From: Trachelipus rathkii
Lineage: Eukaryota; Arthropoda; Malacostraca; Isopoda; Trachelipodidae
Length of the DNA stretch: 11,915 nt
NCBI GenBank assembly: GCA_015478945.1
Contig: JABUQX010148462.1
Span: 1-11,915, forward strand
Reading direction: 5' to 3'
The notes beneath the pieces are model-generated. The model was given only the letters and a program-made list of their open reading frames with translations. It was not told the DNA's origin and searched no databases. The translations under genes were made by a program, and so were the position numbers. Positions 6,147-11,915 of this stretch are shown here, piece by piece. Position 1 is the stretch's first letter. The number at the start of each line of letters is the position of its first letter.

Positions 6147-8210
6147 TTAATCTTCTTTTCTTTCAATTGGCGGTGGTTGCCTCAGTGGCGGGGCTTTTAT
6201 CTGAAAATAATTGGTAAGAACATCGCGCACTAAAGTGGTATCACGTTCTCTTTTTATGCTGTCTGCCGCTCTTTTATCTCCATTGCGCAGCAAGTCTCTT
6301 GCCCGGTCTTTTTGCCGTTGCATTGAATCTAGTAGGCGGATATACGGCTTCACGATATTAGCAGCGAACATACGATTTTCCAGCGGTGCCCGCTTTACCG
6401 AGTCTGTCAGGTATTTCTCCATCATCAGGCTGGCCACCGGCCCCGCCCAGGTGGCCCCATAACCTGAGTTTTGAACCACCACGGCAATGGCAATCTTTGG
6501 ATTGTCTTTGGGAGCAAAGCAGACAAATACCGAGTGGTTATCTAATTTTTGCTCTTTCCCGTTGATAACGGCAAAGTTTTCAACCGTTCCTGTTTTGCCG
6601 CACACGGCCACATTGGGTAGCTGCGCCACACGTCCGGTACCGCCTACCACCACGTCTTCCATTCCGTCTATCACTGCCTGGTAATAATCCGATGGGATAT
6701 GAGTTACCTCGTGCTTCTTTTGATATTTTGCTAAAATCGTGTCTTTATCAGTGCCCCCAATCGTCTTCACAAAATGCGGCGTATAGAAATGACCCCGATT
6801 GGCAATGATGCACATAACATTCGCCATTTGCATCGGCGTCATCGTCAGCTCACCCTGCCCCATACCTACCACCACCATGTTGCACGAGTTCCATACGCCG
6901 TTGTAGATGCGGTTGAAGTAGGAAGAGTCCGGCACATTGCCGCCTTTTTCGCCGGTAATGTCCACCCCCAGCGGATGCGTAAGACCAAAATTGTATAGAT
7001 AATCATGCCATGCCTCTATCCCTTCTCTTACATTTTTGTACTTCGCCTTATTATCCACGGTAAGGCGAAAGAGATGACAGAAATACGAATTACAGGAATT
7101 GGCCATTGCCACTCTCAGGTTGGCTGCATGACCACCGCCTGAGTGGGTGCAACCAATGCGCCGGCCGCAACCATAATACCCGCCTCCGCAGGGATAGCCA
7201 AATGCAGGGGTAGAAGCGCCCACGTCGAGCGCGATGAGTGCAGTAAGCGGCTTGAAGGTAGAACCGGGTGGATACTGTGACTGTATCGCACGGTTAAACA
7301 TTGGAGTGGTGTAATCGGCAAAAAGCGCGCCTATGTTCTTACTTCGATCTGCACCGCTTAGTAAGTTTGGATCGAAGCCCGGAGCCGAAACCATCGCTAG
7401 GATGCCGCCCGTATTGGGGTCAATGGCAATGGCACTTCCAATTTTTCCTTTCATCAGCTTTTCTGCATACTCTTGCAAGTCGGCATCAAGGTAGAGTTCT
7501 AGTGTTTTGCCACCCACTGCAGGCGTGTCTAGTGCGCCATTTTTGTAGGAGTCGCGCGGGCGGTTCAATACATCGCGTACCAAATATTGCACACCCCGCT
7601 GTCCGCGAAGCACTTCTTCATACACATTTTCAAGTCCCGTGATGCCTGTGTAATCACCCTGCTTGTAAGACGAAAAACGGGGCTTTTCCAGCATCGAAGG
7701 GCTTACCTCGGCAATATAGCCAAATATGTGCGCACCAATGGGTTTGGGGTAGGAGCGGGTGGTGCGTTCGGTCATTTCAAATCCGGGAAACAAATAGAGA
7801 TTCTCCTGCATCCTCGCATTTTGTTCTTCTGAGAGCTGCTGCTTAAAAACTCCTTGTCGTTGATGACCATTTTTGTTAATCACCTTGGCTACTGACTTTT
7901 TGAAATCTTCTTGTGTGATGCCCATAATGTTGCAAAACAGCAAGGTGTCCATATCCTTGGGTATTTTGTTGGCCGTAACCATCAGGTCGTAGGTCACATT
8001 GTTGAACATAAGTGTTTTCCCCTTTCGGTCCAGGATCACGCCACGCGCAGGATACACTACTTTTCGGTAGATGGCCTGATCGTTCGCCATAATTGCATAT
8101 TTATCATCAAGCAATTGCAGCGAAAACAGCCGCCCCACGATGATGCAGCCCAGTGCAATGAATACGATGCGGATAATCCAGGTGCGCGGGCTGGGAGTGT
8201 TTGAAGACAT
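6147..8210 (-). CDS. mrdA: Penicillin-binding protein 2 (elongasome transpeptidase)
   Basis: A 687-residue class B penicillin-binding protein. It makes peptide cross-links in new lateral-wall peptidoglycan and activates its partner RodA, encoded next. One membrane anchor (about 11-31) is followed by the non-catalytic pedestal domain (about 36-245; the YPARGVILDRKG segment is typical) and the transpeptidase domain. The active-site motifs are complete: S317-T-F-K320 (SxxK), S372-C-N374 (SxN) and K539-T-G541 (KTG). Between the first two motifs is a Cys/His-rich stretch with C341, C348, C354, H356, H361 and C373. A zinc site has been reported at a comparable place in Acinetobacter PBP2, so metal binding here is possible but only inferred. 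The C-terminal tail (about 630-687) is highly charged and ends in a proline-rich segment. A -7 box lies 32 bases upstream. mreBCD, often upstream of this gene in Bacteroidota, is not adjacent. Confidence 0.96.
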   Translation of the reverse strand: MSSNTPSPRTWIIRIVFIALGCIIVGRLFSLQLLDDKYAIMANDQAIYRKVVYPARGVILDRKGKTLMFNNVTYDLMVTANKIPKDMDTLLFCNIMGITQEDFKKSVAKVINKNGHQRQGVFKQQLSEEQNARMQENLYLFPGFEMTERTTRSYPKPIGAHIFGYIAEVSPSMLEKPRFSSYKQGDYTGITGLENVYEEVLRGQRGVQYLVRDVLNRPRDSYKNGALDTPAVGGKTLELYLDADLQEYAEKLMKGKIGSAIAIDPNTGGILAMVSAPGFDPNLLSGADRSKNIGALFADYTTPMFNRAIQSQYPPGSTFKPLTALIALDVGASTPAFGYPCGGGYYGCGRRIGCTHSGGGHAANLRVAMANSCNSYFCHLFRLTVDNKAKYKNVREGIEAWHDYLYNFGLTHPLGVDITGEKGGNVPDSSYFNRIYNGVWNSCNMVVVGMGQGELTMTPMQMANVMCIIANRGHFYTPHFVKTIGGTDKDTILAKYQKKHEVTHIPSDYYQAVIDGMEDVVVGGTGRVAQLPNVAVCGKTGTVENFAVINGKEQKLDNHSVFVCFAPKDNPKIAIAVVVQNSGYGATWAGPVASLMMEKYLTDSVKRAPLENRMFAANIVKPYIRLLDSMQRQKDRARDLLRNGDKRAADSIKRERDTTLVRDVLTNYFQIKAPPLRQPPPIERKED

Positions 8211-8241
8211 AAATTTTATCAGGAAAAACTAAAAAGTACCA

Positions 8242-8249
8242 CAAAGATA
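8242..8249 (-). promoter_or_regulatory. Bacteroidota -7 box for the mrdA-rodA operon
   Basis: On the minus strand these bases read TATCTTTG, an exact match to TAnnTTTG, 32 bases before the mrdA ATG. The expected -33 TTG at the usual spacing was not found, so the call rests on the perfect -7 element and its position. Confidence 0.5.
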
Positions 8250-8479
8250 AAGGCTGCCAAAAACTATGGCGATTATTTTTGCAATAGCATAAAAATATCT
8301 TCTCCAATAGCATTTACAATCGGGGTTTATTCCCAAAGCTTCTGTACTTTCACATTCAATTACAAAAATATATACCAACGTAAAAACATTGCAGGAAAAT
8401 GAAAAGAAAATAAAGAATCAACTTCAGCTTTCGGAGTAGATCTTGTTATTTTAATGGCGAAGCAAATAAATCTTAACTT
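8250..8479. other. Divergent intergenic region
   Basis: This AT-rich stretch separates mrdA from the divergently transcribed barrel gene. It holds two copies of CAATAGCAT (8281-8289 and 8306-8314) 25 bp apart. No RNA gene, riboswitch or clear promoter for the rightward gene was seen. Confidence 0.4.
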
Positions 8480-9178
8480 ATGAAATACATTGCAATCCTT
8501 ATTTTCCTCTTATCAACAACCGTCATCACCCATGCTCAAAAAAACCGCGTGGACATAGGATTAGGTGGATATAGATTTAGCGATGTTATTGATCAGCAAG
8601 ATGCTTTAGTTAACAATATCAGCCTTAGCTATTCAAGGAGCATTAAGGGAAATTTGAGGCTATTTATAGGTTACACGAGAGTTCCATTGACAGGGATGGT
8701 TTTGGTACAAGAAGAGTATAAAATGGCTAAAGAAGCACTTGGAAAAATAGAACACAGAAGAGACTATAGCTATTTCGATTTAGGGGCTCAATATCAGGTA
8801 CTCAGCTACAAAAACCATCATTTCTCCGGTTATGGCGGTATATCCGTAGCCTACGGCCAAAACAGCTATCTCACCCACATAGTCTGGACAGAGCCCGAGT
8901 TCGGCGAGCCTTATGGGCATCCCCTTGATGCCGTCTACGAGAAGCGTATGGAGGCTTATGTAGGTGGCGTAGCAGGGTTGCGCTACGATTACACCTTTTG
9001 GAAAAACAGAATCAACATCGGCCCCCATATCGCTGTCCGCCACTATTTCGGCAAAAAGAATGCAAAAAATCTCATCACCCCCTATCCGCTCAACAACCCC
9101 GACGCCAACATCCCCGGCGGGCGTCATAATTTTCCCTTCCAGTTCAACTATGGGCTGCATCTCGGCTTCGCCTTTTGA
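8480..9178 (+). CDS. Outer-membrane beta-barrel-like protein, family unassigned
   Basis: A 232-residue exported protein that I cannot assign to a named family. Residues 1-19 form a classic signal peptide ending THA before Q20. The mature part is rich in alternating polar and aromatic strands: DIGLGGYRF, ISLSYSRS, LRLFIGYTRV, YFDLGAQYQV, FSGYGGISVAYG, AYVGGVAGLRYDYTF and INIGPHIAVRHYFG. It ends in a strand with terminal phenylalanine (LHLGFAF), the usual beta-signal for outer-membrane insertion. This suggests a small barrel of about eight strands, but pore or adhesion function cannot be stated. It is transcribed divergently from mrdA. A near-copy of its first 24 codons occurs just downstream at 9197, so the locus has undergone a local duplication. 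The second half of the gene (from about 8860) looks more C-rich than the AT-rich first half. Confidence 0.65.
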   Translation: MKYIAILIFLLSTTVITHAQKNRVDIGLGGYRFSDVIDQQDALVNNISLSYSRSIKGNLRLFIGYTRVPLTGMVLVQEEYKMAKEALGKIEHRRDYSYFDLGAQYQVLSYKNHHFSGYGGISVAYGQNSYLTHIVWTEPEFGEPYGHPLDAVYEKRMEAYVGGVAGLRYDYTFWKNRINIGPHIAVRHYFGKKNAKNLITPYPLNNPDANIPGGRHNFPFQFNYGLHLGFAF

Positions 9179-9196
9179 TAGAGAAAGATACCACTT

Positions 9197-9283
9197 ATGA
9201 AATACCTAACCATCCTTCTTTTTGCTACGCTGTCACCGGCCATTACCCATGCTCAGAAAAACCGCGTGGATAGAGTAGTTTGA
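9197..9283 (+). pseudogene. Orphan signal-peptide remnant of the upstream barrel gene
   Basis: Twenty-eight codons from ATG (9197) to TGA (9281-9283). The first 24 closely parallel the start of the gene at 8480: both begin MKY, have a similar hydrophobic core and read ITHAQKNRVD across the cleavage site. The four bases before each ATG (actt) also match. Homology stops after the codon for D24, and four codons later the frame closes. This looks like the 5' end of a paralogue whose body was deleted, or an aborted local duplication, rather than a functional gene. It could still be translated as an exported peptide. Confidence 0.8.
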
Positions 9284-9318
9284 TAAGCAGGCAACTTGAA
9301 CGCTCTGCATCTTTTACC

Positions 9319-9366
9319 CTAATGCATCTGCCTTTGACGATGAGGCTCGGCAGGCTTCTGCATTAG
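9319..9366. repeat. Inverted repeat downstream of the gene remnant
   Basis: CTAATGCA (9319-9326) and TGCATTAG (9359-9366) are exact reverse complements, with an inner TGCC/GGCA pair (9329-9332 and 9349-9352). They form an imperfect hairpin between two convergent genes. It may be a weak terminator or a scar of the deletion that produced the remnant. Confidence 0.4.
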
Positions 9367-9372
9367 AGCTAA

Positions 9373-9416
9373 AGCTCATTTTTTTAAAGACTATTAGCTC
9401 ATTTTTAAAGACTATT
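9373..9416. repeat. Two-copy tandem duplication, 23 and 21 bp
   Basis: The unit starting agctcattttt and ending aaagactatt occurs at 9373-9395 and again directly after at 9396-9416. The copies differ only by two T residues in the T run. This looks like a recent slippage event just before the stop codon of the minus-strand gene. Confidence 0.85.
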
Positions 9417-9438
9417 AGACAAAGGATGGAGGCCAAAT

Positions 9439-10380
9439 TTATTTTCGCTTGAATGTCTTCACCGCTTTTTTAATTTCTGCCATGCTTTTGCCTGTTTCAT
9501 CAGGGGTGGTTCCGATTAGTATGTAATAAAGCTTGTCACTAAACAAAAGCACCTGATATACATATTCTACTTCGCCCGACTCTTTGCTTTTTCCTTTAGC
9601 AAATATTTCGTAGCCCGCAAGTCCGTCGATTAAAATTTCATTTATGTATTCGATCGGTTCTATTTCAAGGGGCATCTGTTTTAGCCGGTTAATAGAAAAT
9701 TGCTTTTTATCAGCCGTTGTGATTTCGGAAAACGATTTTGCCACAATTAAATTGGTTTTGTCTGTTGTTTCCGTTGGATTATTTCCGTCTACAGAAAATA
9801 ACAGGGCGTTTGACATGCTCTTCCACAACTTTAATTTCGTTCCCGAAACGTCTATCGTGTAATCCAGCACATCGAAAGGGTTGATCTTTTTGTTGGCATC
9901 ATAATACACCGTGAGTATTGATTTTTTAATTTCGTTGCCCACCGTTTTTAAATTTTCCGGAAAAATACCATTTATCATTACAGTTTCTTGCTCTGTGCCA
10001 ACTACTAGAATATATTTTGTGAAAACAGCACCCTGAGTGGTTTGTGTGCCGGTTACAAAAATTGCCGGAAGGTTGTTTATGATTAGCGTTTCTATTTCGC
10101 TAACCTCAACTCCTTGTTGCAACATATTTTCTTTATTTATTCCAGCAGCTGTTTTTGAATAGGACCCGGGAATATCAAGAATCATGATGCTGGATCCGGA
10201 GGCGTTTTGTTGAAGCCCTAGAAAATTAACACCGTCTGTAAATTCTTTCGGCGGAACTAAGCTAATTTTTGTCCCTTTGATAGCTTGGTGTTCTTCGCTC
10301 AATACCGTTTCAATTTTTTTCTGGCCTAAGGTTGTCAGACAGATGAAAACTAAAAATGTGCTTAAGAAAATTTTTGTCAT
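9439..10380 (-). CDS. Exported two-domain protein with internal duplication, function unknown
   Basis: A 313-residue protein that I do not recognise. Residues 1-19 form a signal peptide (MTKIF start, hydrophobic core, cleavage near TLG before Q20); a Cys at 14 lies inside the hydrophobic core without a proper lipobox, so it is probably soluble or periplasmic rather than a lipoprotein. The mature chain appears to be two copies of one domain of about 130 residues. GTKISL (36-41) matches GTKLKL (180-185). The block from INNLPAIFV to LTVYY (101-160) parallels IDGLAGYEIF to VKTFKR (251-312), including EIKKSILTVYY against EIKKAVKTFKR. Each copy seems to be a sheet plus a C-terminal helix. The gene converges on the barrel gene. 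Its upstream region has an inverted repeat GAAGTT/AACTTC (10403-10408 and 10419-10424) that could be an operator. Confidence 0.7.
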   Translation of the reverse strand: MTKIFLSTFLVFICLTTLGQKKIETVLSEEHQAIKGTKISLVPPKEFTDGVNFLGLQQNASGSSIMILDIPGSYSKTAAGINKENMLQQGVEVSEIETLIINNLPAIFVTGTQTTQGAVFTKYILVVGTEQETVMINGIFPENLKTVGNEIKKSILTVYYDANKKINPFDVLDYTIDVSGTKLKLWKSMSNALLFSVDGNNPTETTDKTNLIVAKSFSEITTADKKQFSINRLKQMPLEIEPIEYINEILIDGLAGYEIFAKGKSKESGEVEYVYQVLLFSDKLYYILIGTTPDETGKSMAEIKKAVKTFKRK

Positions 10381-10562
10381 TGTTGCTCAATTATTGTTTG
10401 GTGAAGTTCTGTAATCAAAACTTCGTTGTTCATTGTTTTGTGGTTATGTCTTTTTCAATTTTAGTTTGTGCGGAAGATCTGCTATATCGCTAATTCGATT
10501 TGCAGTCAATAGCCTTTTAAAGGGATTGCTCATTGGTGAAGATAGCACCCAAGCCTGAAATT

Positions 10563-10582
10563 TAATTGTAACTTTGCAATTA
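10563..10582 (+). promoter_or_regulatory. Bacteroidota -7 box bracketed by an inverted repeat
   Basis: TAACTTTG (10569-10576) matches TAnnTTTG exactly and lies 22 bases before the DUF983 ATG at 10599. It is flanked by TAATTG (10563-10568) and CAATTA (10577-10582), exact reverse complements that leave the eight-base box precisely in the loop. The promoter call is fair; a bound repressor is inference. No well-spaced -33 TTG was found. Confidence 0.5.
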
Positions 10583-10598
10583 TTTTTCTCTTTCCATT

Positions 10599-11006
10599 AT
10601 GAGTGAAAAACCATCCCTTCTTTCGAGCATTGCAAAGATGAAATGCCCGAATTGCCGCGAGGGAAAAATGTTTAAAAACAAAAATATTTTTCCGCTTCGG
10701 CATTTTATGGAAATGCCCGATCGCTGCGAAGTTTGTGGGCAGAAAATGGAGATTGAAGTGGGGTTTTATTATGGCACCGGATACGTAAGCTACGGCATTG
10801 GTGTAGCTCTTTCGGTCATCAATCTTATTTGGTACTGGGTCATTTTTGGATTGTCTTTTCGCGACTATAGCATGTTTTGGTATTTGGGTGTCAATATTGC
10901 GATCCTCGTTTTGTTGCAACCCTGGATAATGCGCTACTCGAGAGTTTTTTATCTGAATATGTTTGTAAAATACGGGAATGGCCCCAAGCCAAAAACACAA
11001 GAGTAA
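10599..11006 (+). CDS. DUF983 family membrane protein with zinc-ribbon cysteines
   Basis: A 135-residue protein of the DUF983 family, whose function is not established. Its N-terminal cytoplasmic part has two CxxC pairs, C16/C19 (CPNC) and C43/C46 (CEVC), likely forming a zinc ribbon. The family's conserved GFYYGTGYVSYG segment follows, then two membrane helices (about 62-84 and 92-113) and a short C-terminal tail. The length and order of elements fit the family. The start is supported by a perfect -7 box 22 bases upstream and by the typical MSEKPS-like beginning. It is followed 6 bp later by the DUF1634 gene, so the two are probably co-transcribed. Confidence 0.88.
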   Translation: MSEKPSLLSSIAKMKCPNCREGKMFKNKNIFPLRHFMEMPDRCEVCGQKMEIEVGFYYGTGYVSYGIGVALSVINLIWYWVIFGLSFRDYSMFWYLGVNIAILVLLQPWIMRYSRVFYLNMFVKYGNGPKPKTQE

Positions 11007-11012
11007 AAATCT

Positions 11013-11393
11013 ATGACGCAGCCCTCATTTAAGGAACGAAATTTGCAGCATCTTATCGGAGTAGTTCTCCGTTGGGGGACCATCGTATCAATGACGATAG
11101 TGGGGGTGGGCGTGGTGTTGTATCTTATTAGGCATGGAAGCGAGGCGGTTAGCTATTCGGTTTTTGGGCCAGTGCGCTTTCAAGGCGTTGCGGCGATGAT
11201 GACGGGTGTGTTTTCGGGGGCCTCCTCTTCCATTATACAGTTGGGTCTGATGCTGTTGATTGCTACTCCAATTGCCCGCATTGTGTTTGCACTCATTGGC
11301 TTTTGGATGGAAAGGGACCGACTATACGTTGCCATTTCTATTTTCATCCTTGCTGTAATATTGTTCAGTATTATTTACGGTGCAGTGGAGTAA
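11013..11393 (+). CDS. DUF1634 domain membrane protein
   Basis: A 126-residue protein with three predicted membrane helices (about 14-39, 73-97 and 104-124) and the family landmarks LGLMLLIATPIARIV (about 77-91) and MERDRLYV (about 98-105). DUF1634 proteins are of unknown function and are frequently encoded beside a TauE/SafE-type permease; none is visible within this window. The gene starts 6 bp after the DUF983 stop, suggesting a two-gene operon. Its last 19 bases overlap the end of the convergent riboflavin synthase gene, with no terminator between them. Confidence 0.87.
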   Translation: MTQPSFKERNLQHLIGVVLRWGTIVSMTIVGVGVVLYLIRHGSEAVSYSVFGPVRFQGVAAMMTGVFSGASSSIIQLGLMLLIATPIARIVFALIGFWMERDRLYVAISIFILAVILFSIIYGAVE

Positions 11394-11915
11394 TTAGCCT
11401 TGTTTGCCAGCTCCATATTGCGCATCAAATACTTACCCACGATGTCAAATTCAAGATTCACCTCATCATTCTCCTGTAAGAGATGGAACGTGGTATGTTC
11501 AAAGGTGTAGGGGATAATGGTGGCAGAAAAGCTGTTGTGTTCAACGTTAAATGCAGTAAGACTTACACCATTTATACATATCGACCCCTTTTCGATAACT
11601 AATGCCGCAAAAGCAGGATCAAATTCAAAATGATACAGCCGGTTGTTTCCTGTAGTTTCTACCTTCCGGCATATTCCTCTGCAATCTACATGTCCTTGTA
11701 CGATGTGACCGTCCAAGCGATCATTTAGTTTCATGGCACGCTCAAGATTTACTATTCTGCCGGGATGCCAATGTTCGTAAATAATAGTCTTCTGCAAAGT
11801 TTCTGCCACGGCAGTAACGGTGTGTGTTTCTAGACTTACTGAGACGACGGTGAGACATACGCTGTCATGTGCCACGCTTTGGTCGATTTTTAGCTCCACT
11901 GCGATGTTGCTACTA
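11375..11915 (-). CDS. ribE: Riboflavin synthase alpha chain, N-terminus beyond the window
   Basis: The C-terminal 179 or so residues of riboflavin synthase, which dismutates two 6,7-dimethyl-8-ribityllumazine molecules into riboflavin and a pyrimidine by-product in the last step of riboflavin synthesis. The reading frame stays open to the right edge; the GTG at 11899 is an internal valine codon, and the usual MFTGIIE start must lie outside. The end of the first lumazine-binding domain is seen in ELKIDQSVAHDSVCLTV. The second repeat has GHIVQGHVD, GSICINGVSLT (active-site serine region), IIPYTFEHT and DIVGKY with the conserved aspartate. The first-domain motif has DS where NG is usual before VCLTV. 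Its stop codon lies inside the 3' end of the DUF1634 gene. Confidence 0.94.
   Translation of the reverse strand, partial: SSNIAVELKIDQSVAHDSVCLTVVSVSLETHTVTAVAETLQKTIIYEHWHPGRIVNLERAMKLNDRLDGHIVQGHVDCRGICRKVETTGNNRLYHFEFDPAFAALVIEKGSICINGVSLTAFNVEHNSFSATIIPYTFEHTTFHLLQENDEVNLEFDIVGKYLMRNMELANKANYSTAP

Overview
The window looks like chromosomal DNA of a Bacteroidota bacterium, probably from the Chitinophagales/Sphingobacteriales side of the phylum. The signs are a secreted esterase with a C-terminal type IX secretion (Por) sorting domain, several perfect Bacteroidota -7 promoter boxes (TAnnTTTG), start codons without clear Shine-Dalgarno sequences, a mrdA-rodA pair, and families common in that phylum (DUF983, DUF1634, YkuD_2-type L,D-transpeptidase, and the small protein often mislabelled 'phosphoribosylpyrophosphate synthetase'). 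No phage, transposase, CRISPR or tRNA/rRNA gene was seen.

Layout. 1-943 (+): the 3' end of fabH, then a membrane-anchored L,D-transpeptidase-like protein whose start codon lies in one arm of a perfect 10-bp inverted repeat. 1058-2317 (+): an SGNH-type esterase with PKD and T9SS sorting domains. 2318-3546: about 1.2 kb without a convincing gene, dominated by a 14-unit, 21-bp tandem array (2584-2877) and followed by REP-like hairpins. 3547-3894 (+): a small conserved protein facing, across a strong bidirectional terminator, the minus-strand operon mrdA (PBP2) - rodA - HSDL2-like dehydrogenase (8210 down to 3963). 8480-9178 (+): an outer-membrane beta-barrel-like protein, then a 28-codon remnant copy of its signal peptide and a short tandem duplication. 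9439-10380 (-): a secreted protein made of two tandem copies of one domain. 10599-11393 (+): DUF983 and DUF1634 membrane proteins. 11375-11915 (-): riboflavin synthase, running off the right edge and overlapping the DUF1634 gene tail to tail.

How the genes fit together. The functional core is the cell elongation pair PBP2 (transpeptidase) and RodA (glycan polymerase), with a promoter just upstream of mrdA. mreBCD, often next to this pair in Bacteroidota, is not upstream here; that side is occupied by a divergent gene. The L,D-transpeptidase-like protein is a second possible cell-wall enzyme but is not in the same operon. FabH, the HSDL2-like dehydrogenase and riboflavin synthase are metabolic genes with no evident link to one another. 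The least explained parts are the 21-bp array, the start-codon hairpin at 254-295, the signal-peptide remnant at 9197-9283, and the inverted repeat bracketing the -7 box upstream of the DUF983 gene.
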